Positions 45,628-56,764 of a DNA stretch of 64,000 nucleotides are shown here, piece after piece. The stretch spans positions 210,006 through 274,005 of the forward strand of contig QANZ01019100.1 of NCBI GenBank assembly GCA_003254925.1, in the 5' to 3' direction. The stretch comes from Chamaecrista fasciculata (lineage: Eukaryota; Streptophyta; Magnoliopsida; Fabales; Fabaceae). Under the pieces are notes generated by a model. It was not told the DNA's origin. It ran no database searches and worked only from the letters and a program-made list of their open reading frames with translations. Position 1 is the stretch's first letter. Each line of letters opens with the position of its first letter. The translations under genes were made by a program, and so were the position numbers.

Positions 45628-46061
45628 TCTATTGTTTGCTCTGATAATTTAGAAATTTGGACCTCTATCAATGTGAACATTATAAATGGAATTTGCTCCA
45701 TTCTAACTTAATAGGCTTAGATTCTGCATGGTGGTTAAACCAAATATCCTAATCACTATCATTCTTACGTTCTGTTGAGGTTTAAAAAAATCGCTTGTTA
45801 AATTACTCAGACTTGTAACTATTAATACTATGAACTGATGGTTGTCTATTGTTTGCTCTGATAATTTAGAAATTTGGACCTCTATCAATGTGAACATTAT
45901 AAATGGAATTTGCTCCATTCTAACTTAATAGGCTTAGATTCTGCATGGTGGTTAAACCAAATATCCTAATCACTATCATTATTACGTTCTGTTGAGGTTT
46001 AAAAAAATTGCTTGTTAAATTACTCAGACTTGTAACTATCAATACTATGAACTGATGGTTG
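45628..46061 (+). repeat. 217-bp tandem duplication in the ZMAT2-PPR spacer
   Basis: Two adjacent units, 45,628-45,844 and 45,845-46,061, begin CTATTGTTTGCTCTGATAAT and differ at only a few positions (for example ATCATTCTTACG versus ATCATTATTACG). The copy at 38.1 kb contains only the part equivalent to the end of the second unit. Confidence 0.95.
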
Positions 46062-46297
46062 TCTGTAGCGTAATAATGAGTTAATTTTCTCCATTATTGT
46101 GGTGTATTGATTAATAGGACCCGATAAATCAATCAAATACTACGTTATGTTGGAGAAAAAGAAGTCTTGGTTTCAAACATACAAATTCTACGAAGGTCAA
46201 GGCGGGCCTATTCGTAATTGCCACTTGAAACATTCGACACTAAACATAATATTTCACTGACTGGCATGCTTGGGTCACTGTTTCGAGTTAGAAAGAC

Positions 46298-47748
46298 ATG
46301 AGCAGAAACTTGCGAGAGATTGAACGGAAAGTTCTTGGTCTTCTCCACGGTCGCAATTCTCGCACCAAACTCACCCAAATCCATGCATTTTTCCTTCGCC
46401 ATGGCCTTCATCAATCCAACCAGATTCTCGCCCACTTCGTTTCCATTTGCGCCGCCCTTGATCGAATGCCTTACGCCACTCGCATCTTTTCCCAATGCCA
46501 AAACCCTAATATTCTCCTCTTCAATTCCATGATCAAAGGCTATTCTTTGTCTCCACCCTTCATTCAATCCTTCCATCTTTTCTCCATTATGAAGACCCGC
46601 GGCATTTTGCCTGATGACTTCACTTTTGTGCCTTTGCTCAAGTCCAGTTCAAACCTCTCTCACTTCAAACTCGGCCAATGCATTCGCAGGTTATTCGAGC
46701 TGGATTTGAATCTCACGCTTCCATTCGAATCGGGTTAGTGGAGTTGTATACCACGTGCGAGATCATTGGGGATGCCGAGAAGGTGTTCGATACAATGTCT
46801 GATAGAGATACAATTGTTTGGAATTTGATGATTCGTGGATTTTGTAAGACGGGACATTTGGAAACGGGTTTGGCGCTTTTTAGACAAATGAGGGAACGTA
46901 GTATTGTTTCTTGGAACTCCATGATTTCTTGCCTAGCACAAAGTAAGCAGGACCATAAAGCTCTCGAACTTTTTCATGAAATGTTAGGACAGGGTTTTGA
47001 ACCAGATGATGCAACCTTGGTCACAGTGCTTCCCGTCTGTGCTCGCCTTGGAGCTTTAGATGCTGGGATGTGGATTCACTCTTACGCATGTTCAAAAGGA
47101 TATCAGCGAGATGTCATTGCTGTGGGAAATTCACTTCTGGATTTCTATTGTAAGTCTGGTAATCTTGAAGCCGCCTGGGGCATTTTTAATGAAATGCATC
47201 GTAAAAATGTGATTTCTTGGAACGCAATGATCTCAGGTTTGGCATATAATGGCAAGGGTGAACTTGGGGTTGAATTGTTCCAACAAATGATAGGGAAGGG
47301 CGTGAGCCCTTCTGACTCGACTTTTGTAGGGGTTTTAGCTTGTTGTGCCCATGCAGGTTTAGTGGATAGAGGGCTTGAAGTGTTTGCTTTAATGATTACA
47401 ACATTCAAAGTTCAGCCAAAATTGGAGCATTATGGTTGCTTTATAGATCTTCTTGGACGTTGTGGACAGGTAAGGGAAGCTCACGAACTGATTAGAAGCA
47501 TGCCCATGAAGCCAACTGCTGCAATATGGGGTTCATTGCTTAGTCCTTGTCGTACTTATGGTGAAAGGGAGCTCGCTGAAATAGCAGTTAAAGAGCTTAT
47601 CAATCTTGAACCATGGAATTCTGGGAACTATGTATTGTTGTCAAACATTTGTGCAGAAGAAGGGAAATGGGTTGAAGTTGAAAAGGTTAGAGACTTGATG
47701 CGAGAAAACAGCCTCAAGAAAACTCCCGGACAGAGTGCATCTAGATAG
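46298..47748 (+). pseudogene. PPR protein (At1g09190-like) with a frameshift
   Basis: Pentatricopeptide-repeat protein of the PLS/E type. The family binds organellar RNA in a sequence-specific way. The first frame (46298-46738) starts MSRNLREIERKVLGLLHG and covers the N-terminal repeats. The second frame (overlapping, 46678-47748) continues from HSQVIRAGF through many PPR motifs (VVWNLMIRGF-, SIVSWNSMIS-, NVISWNAMIS-type) to an E-like end (LSNICAEEGKWVEVEKVRDL...TPGQS). The frames are offset by -1. At the switch, TGCATTCGCAGG has one ATTC where the family alignment (Cys-Ile-His-Ser-Gln) predicts two, so a 4-base slippage deletion explains the break. Both halves are otherwise open and well conserved, so the lesion is recent, allelic or a sequence error. 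Without it the protein would be about 480 aa. Confidence 0.9.
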
Positions 47749-49200
47749 TTGCAGGAGTTTGATTTGACAGATATATGAATCTGTTTATAGTCTTCGCAAA
47801 CAAGAAGGAACACCAATTTTTATGCAGTAAGGTCACTTAAAGGAAAGCAATGTTATGAAATTGGAGGATGCTATCTCTAATCTGCCAATGGCCGGTCTTG
47901 GCTCTTGTCTATACCAGTTGCTACTTGTGCAACAAACCAAGAATTACATTCAACTTCAGAACTTGTCTTAAAAATGTTGGACGAGCTTTGGACGGAGAGA
48001 GAAGTGCTTTTGTTAGTTATCGAAGTGATTGCTCTAGCATTGCCTTTCATTGCCAATAAAGAAACTGTCGACGATACTGATACTCGTATGGGACAGTGGA
48101 AATGCAGTCTCCTAAGACTGGCCAGCCAGGTATTGCTGTCAAGAAAGAAGCTGGGGATGTGACGCCGAAGTTGGAATGTGATAATTACAGTTAAAAGAGA
48201 ATTCTATTTTAGGTGGTTCAAGAAGGCTAAGGATTTTAATCATACCTTTCAGATATAGCAGTGTGTCCTACTCGGTATCAGTGTATCACTATTCATTAAT
48301 ATGAGTTCTTTTCTGGTTAAGATGGTCACGGAAACCTTTAGCCAGCTTTCTGATTATTTGTTATCAATAACACCCTGACAGTAATATACGTAGCACGTTT
48401 ACGTGATAGTTATTTCCTGGATACCTATTTGTTACTAGTTTATGCACAGGCAAATTGCAAAGCTTTTTTACGAGAAGCTTTGTTTCAGATTTTACCAAAA
48501 GAAGCATATTAAAACAACAGCAATGCTCAATACAAGGAAGCTATCAATTTGGTTGTAAAGAAGTTCAACATGATCTGTTTCCTATTGCGATAATGCGTTG
48601 TTCAAAAAATAAAAATAAAAGCACAACTATGTTAGTGGAAGCCCATTGCTGAATTGCACCTGACAGAGTTTGAATGTCTGATTTGGAACTTGTAATTTTG
48701 GTTGGTGAGCCTTATTTTGGACCTAACCCTCAACCAAACAGAAAAGTTTGTTGTACGTTTAATATGCCAAGTACAAATATATCAACTTTATTAAAAAAAT
48801 AAAGGACAAATATATTAAATTTGCTCAAAATAGCTAGGTTAGGCAACAATTATAAAGCATACGAATCAAATTCCTCATCTTAGTTATCCAAGAAATTTTC
48901 GTCCAAACAAGTTTTCGTATTGTTAACCACAAGTTTACTATTTCCAGTGGGAGAAATAGACCATATGGAATGTATACATCATCGAGAAGATTTCAACACA
49001 GAATCCACGCAGAAAAAAGGCAAACCATTCACAGACACCAAATTTTGAATTGATTAAAATTAAAATTTAAAAGTTAAATATTTCATTGGCATTTGGCCAA
49101 TTGCAAGGGTAAGACTGTACTTTTCACTGACGGCTTCTGCGTCACTTTTAAATATTTTTAAATTAATTTTTTTTCGTAAGCAAATTAAATCTTTACAAAT
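47749..49200. other. PPR 3' flank, no gene
   Basis: Contains a minor open frame at 47,905-48,162 with no recognisable family. It may be the 3'UTR of the PPR gene or an old exon remnant. Nothing else is supported. Confidence 0.4.
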
Positions 49201-49204
49201 GAAA

Positions 49205-50318
49205 ATATGGATTAAAGTACATTTTTGGTCCCATAACTTTGACAAAGGTCTCAATTTGGTCCCATAACTTTTTTTGTTGCAATTTTGATCACATAACTTC
49301 TGAAAACATCCTACCGTTAGTTCTAAGCTGATTTTCATCCACTTTCTACCATTAAAGATGATCTGACATACTAAGTTGAATGATAACGTGGCAAATATGT
49401 GAGCTGTTCGCGGGCTGGGTTGGTTTGTGTTTAGGGCGGGTTGGTGAGCTAGCCCATTCTAATTTGCAAAAATTCTTTTAAAAAAAATATATACTTGACT
49501 CTACAATTTTTTTTAATTGAATTTTGATGAAAAATATTTCTTATTATTATAAGTCAATAATAATATAATATGATTGAAAATCATATATACTCATCTAAAT
49601 AAAGTGAAGTTAGTAATAGAGAAAGATAGAAACACTCACGGCCTTAGTAGAATTTAGCAATTAAAATTGTAAAAATCGTAATTCTACTCTTCTTGATAAA
49701 AAGTGAAATTGATAAAAATTAAAGAGATTAAATTGATTAATTGGATGATTGACAAAAAAAAAATTAATTGAAGGTGAAGTTACTTTAAGTAGTGTTAAAA
49801 CTAAAGGGGAATGATAACTCAAGAGCTATTTGTATTATACATTTATACTAATTATTATTTATTTATGTATATATTTAAATAAAAAATAAATAATAAATAA
49901 ATAGAGGGTTGGGTTGGGTTGGGTTGGGTTGAGCGAGCTCAGAATTCTGAAACCCGTAGCCCAACCCAAACCACTGCGAGCTAGGAATTTTCAAACCAAA
50001 CCAACCCGTTAACTTAAACCAAACCAACCCAAATATGCGGGTTGAGTTGGTTTTGACGGGTTGACAGGTTGGCCCTGAACACCCCTACAAATATGGGTGA
50101 AGTAGATTTAACGGCAGATAATGAATGAAAATGATATTGGGACCAACAGTGAGACGTTTTCAAAAGTTATGAGACCAAAATTGCACAAAAAAAGTTATGA
50201 GACCAACGGTGAGACGTTTTCAAAAATTATGAGACTAAAATTGCAACAAAAAAAATTATGGGACCAAATTGAGAAATTTTCCAAAATTATGGAACCAAAA
50301 GTGTACTTTAGCCTTTAA
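49205..50318. mobile_element. MULE-like inverted-repeat element interrupted by a hAT-like insert
   Basis: The left arm (49,211-49,330: ATTAAAGTACATTTTTGGTC, CCCATAACTT) is complementary to the right arm (50,150-50,318: ACCAAAAGTGTACTTTAG, AAGTTATGAGACC). The right arm contains an extra internal repeat of the GACCAACxGTGAGACGTTTT segment. The middle is interrupted by the element at 49,400-50,087. The element's own target duplication is not clear; AAATATGG is found near both outer ends. Confidence 0.7.
49400..50087. mobile_element. hAT-like element (688 bp) with perfect 8-bp target duplication
   Basis: Flanked by identical CAAATATG at 49,392-49,399 and 50,088-50,095. Termini TGAGCTGTTCGCGGGC (left) and, as complement of the right end, TAGGGGTGTTCAGGGC. 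The inner ends carry GGGTTGGGTTGG-type repeats on one side and AACCCAACCC on the other. The AT-rich middle has no transposase. Confidence 0.85.
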
Positions 50319-50429
50319 GTAAATATGGGAAGTGTGTGTGTATTGGTGGGTGTTTTGAATAGAATAGAGCAGAGCAAAACGTGAGCCATGAAAATATTCG
50401 TCTCGATATAGTAAAGGCCCTACCCTTCC

Positions 50430-50655
50430 TCGAGTCTCGTCTCTACCATCCAATTCTCTGAAAGTGAAGCTCGCTTTTCGTGCAGAAACTCCGATACAGA
50501 TTCTCCCACTCAATCTCCCTTCTCTGCTTCTTCTTCTTTTGTCTCCGATCTCGCCTCCTTCTCTATAATTTTACTCATATCTTTCTCACCCTCCATAGCC
50601 TCATTCTCAACTCGCTCTTTCTCTCATTGCTTTCTTCAGAATCTACTGCTAACTG
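50430..50655 (+). other. 5'UTR exon and promoter-proximal region of the PP2C gene
   Basis: A pyrimidine-rich leader (CTTCTTCTTCTTTTGTCTCC) ending CTAACTG|GTAAGTG at 50,655. The matching acceptor is GCAACAG at 52,142-52,148, ten bases before the PP2C ATG, giving a leader intron of about 1.49 kb. Transcription start not defined. Confidence 0.55.
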
Positions 50656-52148
50656 GTAAGTGAGTTTTTTATTTCCATACTGTTTCTTTTGTTCCGCATA
50701 ATTTATGCAACAGTCTCTCTTTTGTCTCTTCATGCTTCGATCATCCTTTCATTTTTTCTATATCGAATGGTTTTGTTGTTGTTTATTTGTTTAGAAATTC
50801 TCCAGAAATATGTTGGCCTTTTAGAATTCGTGCCTTTTCTGCCTTCCGTTTGTATCGACGCTTTCGACTAGTGTTCAGAATGGAAAACAAATTTTTTTTT
50901 TTTTTTTGGGGGTGGGGGTTAAGTTTATTCTACGTAGAAGTTCCTGTTTAGGTGAAACTTGAATGGATTATTGAATAAGTACTGTTTTACAAAGTGTGGA
51001 TTTACTATGACCATGGTCTACCGAGTCAGTTGTTGCTGTCACTGAAACTCTCAGAGAAAAGGAATGGAAGCGAGCTAACTAGCCATTTAAGTATGATATA
51101 CATAGTGCTGTTTTTCGAGAATATAATATTATCCATCTTATTTGGCTTTACTACTCACTGAGAGAACTATTGGGTAGTTGATAATTAAACCAGTTGTATC
51201 TGTATATTTTTGGGAGAAGGGATAATCTAAAGAAAATCCTGGAGTTATATTCTCCTTAATGCCATATGAGATGAAGAAACTATTATGTAATTGTCATCTG
51301 TAAATCAAAGCTGTTGTTCGCCCCCCCACCCTCCTTCCATCATCATCCTCTGTCTCTGTCATTGGTGCTGCAACCGTTTTCTTTTCTTCTGCTTCTCCAT
51401 TTCACAATCTCTGAAATGAGTTTTCTCCAACAAGGGATGAATTATGTTGTATGATTGAAAAATATATTTTTTTTGTTAATTTATTATGTGATTCCCCTAT
51501 ACCTCAAAAAAGGTCATGCACTAATAAGGGGAATAAAGAGTCCATAGCATCTCTGTGTAGATTCTTGTACTCTAATGTTCTGGAGGCTTGCTGTAGGTAG
51601 AAGATAAAACAATCATAACGAATGAGTTAACGTACAGCTGTAGTGTGAGTATCAGTGGAGTCTTGCTTTATTATGTAGATAATGGCACGCTGCTTATGGA
51701 ATACATAATTGTTTAAGCAGTATTGTATATTATAAAACAGCATTTTTAGGCTGCATTTTTCTTCATATATGGGATAAGATGGGGAAGAGTCTGGAAGACT
51801 AATACTGGTAAGCTTGCAATTTTGCTAGAAATTAAGTTTTAGTTCAAGTTGCTACCTTTTCTCTGTGTAATCTCTTAAACTCACCCTACTGTACAAGTTA
51901 ACTTCATCCTTAAAAACCAATAGTCTGATGTGGGCTGTAAAATTTACTGAATGCACACAAGGTTTGAGCATTACACAAATATATGAATTATGCTCTTCCA
52001 TCATGTGTATGATAAAATGGCTGATCTTTTAGTTAATTGGAATGAATTTGACATTGTTGAATAATATTTGACTGATCTTTGTAAATTCTTAATTTACTTG
52101 TATATACAAATGACATTGTTAGTTTTGATAATAGGTTTCTTGCAACAG
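50656..52148 (+). other. Leader intron of the PP2C gene
   Basis: No coding sequence. AT/T-rich plant intron composition, with a poly(T)-GGGGTGGGGG tract at about 50,892-50,917 and a C7 run at 51,320. Nothing else is recognised. Confidence 0.5.
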
Positions 52149-52158
52149 GAAAAAAAGC

Positions 52159-54322
52159 ATGCTTAGTACCGAAGGAGATCTTAAAATAAGTTTTGGCTAT
52201 CACTGCAATAATGATGGAGTTACCTCTTCTGATGTCAGCAATAGCTTTAATATCCTGCCTAAAGTCCGTAGGACAAGTAGTTTCTCTTGCTTGTCTGGTG
52301 CAGCCTTAAGCGCCAATGCTACATTAGCCAACACAAACATCTGTGATGGTGTAATAGGAGGAGAAATCCTTCCCAGCTGGGACTCCCCAAATACATTTCG
52401 TAAGGTAGCCTCTTCTTCAAGCCTTTCAAGGTTGGACATAGTGTCATCTTCTTTCCAGAGTTGTTTGTCAAACTTAAGTTGCAGTCCACCCACTCCAAGT
52501 GATATGCTTGAATATGACTCATGTGCATTAAAACCAACAAGTGGATCTTTCAAAAGTGAAGGTTTTCTCAATGCTTTGGAAGTGCAAGTAGCTGGAGGAG
52601 CTGCAGGTGAAGATAGAGTTCAAGCAGTTTGTTCTGAGGAAAATGGATGGCTCTTTTGTGCTATTTATGATGGCTTTAATGGAAGAGATGCTGCTGACTT
52701 TCTGGCTGGTACCCTGTTCGAGACCATTTCATCTTATTTTAATAAGTTGAATTCTGAACTGGATGAGTCCTTTCAATATATGTTGGATGATAGTCTTAAT
52801 AATCAAGATGATCAATCTGTTACGAGACCGAGGACTAAGAGTAATCTATCTGCTGAGGCAGACCCATCGTCTGAATCATTTTCATATCAAGTGCTTGATA
52901 GCCTCCAGCGTGCTCTTAGTCAGGTTGAGAATGATTTCTTGTACATGGTTGAGCAGGAAATGGAGGATCGTCCAGATTTGGTTTCAATTGGATCTTGTGT
53001 TTTGCTTGTGCTTATTCAGGGGAATGAATTGTATACACTTAATCTCGGTGACAGCAGAGCAGTATTGGCAACAAGCACTAGTGAATTGAATGGGAATGAG
53101 AAACTCAAAGCTATCCAGCTTACAGATAGTCATACAGTTGAAAATGAAGCTGAAAGAGCTCGCCTGTTGGCTGATCATCCTGATGATCCTATGACCATTG
53201 TAGGAGGAAAAGTAAAAGGAAAACTAAAGGTTACTCGTGCCTTTGGTGTTGGTTACTTGAAAAAGGTTGGTATTCGTTTAATTATCTTTTTAGCCAGGAT
53301 GTTTCTACAAATTTTAGACTAGTTTTATTCAAAAGAGAAGCCCCCTTTTTTTCAACAAAGAAATACATACAGGCAACCAGGGGTGATTCAAGGAGTGAAA
53401 ATGTTAGTCATTCTGAGTTTCAAACTTGCTGCTTTGTAAATCCGTTTGTTGCAAAAATCAAGTATTCTACCCTAGCACAGAAACACTTTGGTTTTACTTC
53501 TGTTTATTCATATGCAGAAAATTCTAAATGATGCCTTGATGGGAATCCTTCGAGTTCGTGATCTTAAAAGCCCTCCATATATTTCCACTGAACCATCTCT
53601 GAGTGTGCAGAAGATCTCAAATTCTGACCGTTTTGTCATAGTGGCAAGTGATGGTTTATTTGACTTCTTCAGTAACGACGAGGCAGTGATGCTTGTAAAG
53701 TCTTATATTTTGAGCAATCCGTTTGGTGATCCAGCCAAGTTTCTCATTGAGCAGCTTGTATCAAGAGCAGCTGATTCTGCAGGTCACTTTTTTAAACCCG
53801 CTGTTATACTAAGCTTAATTTTACGTCCTAGAAATAGAAACTGGTTCTTTTTGGGTTAGAATTGCAAGGGGTTTCATAATTCTGGCCCTCAACATTTGGG
53901 GCACAAATGATTTTGGTCCTTTAACTATCAGTTCCAACAACATTTTATCATAGCAATAATTCACAAAGCAAAGATTATGTTCAAATATGCTGAGCCGCAT
54001 GTTCCTGAGTAAGCATGCGACTTCATCATCTTTGCATTTTAAAATGAGTGCCTAATAATTATTAGTAACGCGAGGGACTGAATGCTTTCAAATAAGAAAG
54101 TTGAGGGACTAGAATCGTTTTACCCTATTAGTTGGGGACCAAACTGGTCAAAATAATGATCTGTTTGCTAAGTGAGTAAGTGATGTTGATGCAGGTTTCA
54201 GCAAGGAAGAATTGATGAATATTCCTGCAGGAAGAAGGAGGAAGTACCATGACGATGTTACCGTAATGGTGATCATGCTTGGGATGAATCAGCGTACTAC
54301 AAAGGCATCCACTTGCATCTAA
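52159..54322 (+). CDS. Probable protein phosphatase 2C (PP2C40-like)
   Basis: A metal-dependent Ser/Thr phosphatase of the PPM family. Coding exons 52159-53265, 53518-53782 and 54195-54322 join in phase to 499 aa. A Ser-rich N-terminal region of about 140 residues (with repeated SSSFSCLSG/SSSSLSRL-type stretches) precedes the catalytic domain. Motifs: YDGFNGRDAADF at about 170-181 (the DGFNG form, rather than DGHGG, is seen in the POL/PLL-like clade), a long acidic insert, LNLGDSRAVL at about 295-303, VTRAFGVGYLKK, VASDGLFDFFSNDEA from about 411, and the terminal DDVTVMVI. The Asp residues that coordinate the metals appear to be present. The closest family I recall is Arabidopsis At3g16560 (PP2C40). 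Exact subgroup and substrate are unknown. Confidence 0.92.
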
Positions 54323-55187
54323 GTTCGTTTGTGCAGTGAATTTCCTTGATCCAAGTAAGGATTTCCTAGGTTTTACAGTCAGATATTTGGGGGTTTGGAT
54401 ATTCAAAAGATTGGGAAGTTTATATTGTAAATTCTAGTGGGAGATAGAAATCATTGATCTGAAACTCTAGTTCAAGAAATAAATGGGGACCACTGATTAC
54501 GTGATGGGTTCTGCATGTTGTGTTCTTCTCTTAGCAAGATTTATCATGTAAATTTTATTAAGAACAAAAAAGAATTACAAATTTACAATGGTAAATTCAC
54601 TGTATAAATGCTATGTTAGAATCGTTAGATCTTTTGGTATATGAACAAATGTTGCCGTAGTTTTTAGTTTTCAACATTTTGTTTGAGCACTCAGGAGATA
54701 TAGAATTGCCTTTGACTTTTTTTCTCATGTTTTACAGTTCAGTCCACTGATCTGGATATTCTCTTAATGTCAATGACAATCATTTGCAGCATGATAGAAT
54801 CATTGTTGGATGTTCTCCTTCGGAATAAATAATTCAAGCTTCGATTGAGATAACTTATAACTAGTATATTACAGAAAATTTGATTACATTATAGAATGAC
54901 AGAAATTATTTTAAACAAAAATCACAATTTAGATGAAAAAAAACTAATCAATCAGTTTTAAACTTTTACTCAACTTTTTGTTCATCTAGCTAGTACGTAT
55001 TCAAAAAATTGTTTGAATTAATGTCAAATAGCTTTGCAATTTGGTCTATATAAAATAAATGTTTATAATTTGTTTCTTATAATCTCGATGAATTCCATTT
55101 AGTTGTTATTATTAAAATTTTGTTATTGTTGTTAAATTTTGCTGATATACCTAATTAATAATTGTCTATGTTACATTGTTATTGTAT
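54323..55187. other. PP2C 3' flank and AT-rich spacer
   Basis: Starts with the PP2C 3'UTR. The rest is AT-rich with no recognised element or gene. Confidence 0.5.
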
Positions 55188-55436
55188 GTTGATATAACTA
55201 ATTATGTATAGCTTATCTCGTTACACGTTAGCTTTTTGTCTTGAAAATAAATTAATAATTTCAGCTTCCTCAACAACGGAATTTCAATAAGATAAGTATT
55301 CAGCAAATACTAGTTTAAATTTAAATTTCAATCTCCTAATTTATTTTTGAACTTTCCGGGTCCAATCTTACTAAATTTTAAAATTTAAATTTAAGTTTCC
55401 TTTTTCTTTCACTCACAAATAGTCAAATACTGAACT

Positions 55437-56099
55437 TAGGGGTAAGCATCTTAACCTGCGAGCCCGCGAACTTAAAAAAATCAACTCAATTTGTAGTTAT
55501 AGGCTGGGTTTAAAATTCTCAACCCGTACACTTGTGGGTTGGTTTGCGTGCTGGAGGTTTATGAACCCAACCCAACCCATGAACCTGCAAATATATATAA
55601 TATATATTTTTATAATTAATTACTAATATATATATAATATATTATAGAGTAAACTAATAATTTGGTTCTTGAAAGATCACTGAGCTAACAACTCGATCTC
55701 TGAAAGATTGAAATATATAATTTAGTCCCTAAAAGATTAAAATGGTATACTAATTAGTCCTTTTTATGGACTAAATAATATACCATTTTAATTTTTGAGA
55801 GACTAAAAAATATACCATTTTGATCTTTCAGGGACTAAATTGTATATTTCAACCTTTCAGTGATCAAATTGTTAGTTTACTTTATATTATATATGATGCA
55901 CTTTGCCAAAAAAGTTGAAAAATAATATGCTATTTTGTTGGTAAAAAAAAATATTCAACCCAACCCAACCCGCAGTTTTGCGGGTTGGGTTGGTTCGGGT
56001 TGAATTTTAAAAAATGCAAAATTCATCCCGCAAATTGATGTGCGAATTGGCCTGAAATTTTCCTTTAGCTTGCCTCAATTCAGCTCGCACTCACCCCTA
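55437..56099. mobile_element. hAT-like element (663 bp) confirmed by an empty site
   Basis: Termini TAGGGGTAAGC (left) and, as complement of the right end, TAGGGGTGAGTGC. Flanks ACTGAACT (55,429-55,436) and ACTAAACT (56,100-56,107) are an 8-bp duplication with one mismatch. The paralogous copy at about 58,600 reads ACTAGAACTTGTTATAAT without the insert. Inner GGTTGGGTTGG/AACCCAACCC repeats relate it to the element at 49.4 kb. A 236-bp MITE is nested inside. Confidence 0.88.
55647..55882. mobile_element. 236-bp MULE-like MITE nested in the hAT-like element
   Basis: Inverted termini GAGTAAACTAATAATTTGG and (complement of right end) AAGTAAACTAACAATTTGA. Flanked by perfect 9-bp duplications TATATTATA (55,638-55,646 and 55,883-55,891). 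Internally almost a full palindrome, containing two copies of AATATACCATTTTAAT-like sequence. Non-coding. Confidence 0.87.
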
Positions 56100-56659
56100 A
56101 CTAAACTTGTTGTAATATTTATATAAATAATTAAAAAAAGATAATAATGTTTGACTGTCTTATTACTTCTTTTTTTAACAACCCTAGGGTATGATACAAC
56201 AAATACTAGTTTGAAAATCCTACCCAAAAAAAAATACTAGTTTGAAAAATAATAAAAGATGCTAATTCCTTCCTTCTAAATCCATATCGAATTTCAACAT
56301 TCGTTTTCAAATTAAGTTTGCCCTACGTATCGTTAAGACTTAAGACAGGGCTTTCTGTAGATAACGAAAAAGTTTGCCCTACGTATCGTTAAAACTCTTA
56401 TTTACCAATATATATTTAATATCATCAATCAATCATGATTGATTTGATTTGATGATAAATTGATAATCAAGATATTTATGATAACACAGAGTATGCCTAA
56501 TTAGAATTTGTCATGAAAAATACATAGAGTAAAATAGTTTTTTGACCGTTAACTTTCTTGCTAAAAAAGTTTTGTTTTTTTTTTTTTGGGCCTAATAGTA
56601 ATAAAACTTTCTTTTTCAATGATTCTAATATAAGAATTAATATGGTAATAAAAAAATCC

Positions 56660-56667
56660 TATAAAAG
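56660..56667 (+). promoter_or_regulatory. TATA box of the B3 gene
   Basis: TATAAAAG about 100 bases upstream of the start codon, in non-duplicated sequence. Good consensus and spacing, but assignment is positional. Confidence 0.55.
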
Positions 56668-56764
56668 ACGCACGAAAGTAAGGTTTCATTCAATTAAACA
56701 TACTTACTTCCTTTTATAGAAAAAAAATACTTACTTTCTTCCTTGTTCAATTACCTTGTGAAGA

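Larger units (their letters stand above)
55188..56495 (+). repeat. Duplicated 5'-flank block, copy A (upstream of the B3 gene)
   Basis: Matches 57,549-59,000 over AAATAAATTAATAATTTCAG, TTCAATAAGATAAGTATTCA, TAGGGTATGATACAACAAAT, CATATCGAATTTCAACATTC and AATCAAGATATTTATGATAA. It is interrupted by a hAT-like insertion absent from copy B. Copy A lacks the Harbinger-like insertion of copy B. It ends about 270 bases before the B3 start codon. Confidence 0.9.

Noticed and set aside
47868..48162. Possible extra exon or separate small gene after the PPR gene
   Set aside because: Short, no recognisable domain, no clear start context. Treated as 3' flank of the PPR gene.
49900..50010. GGGTTGGGTTGGGTTGG tract as a telomere or G-quadruplex element
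   Set aside because: The same word family occurs at the ends of the hAT-like elements here and at 55.5-56.0 kb, so it belongs to the transposon subterminal region.
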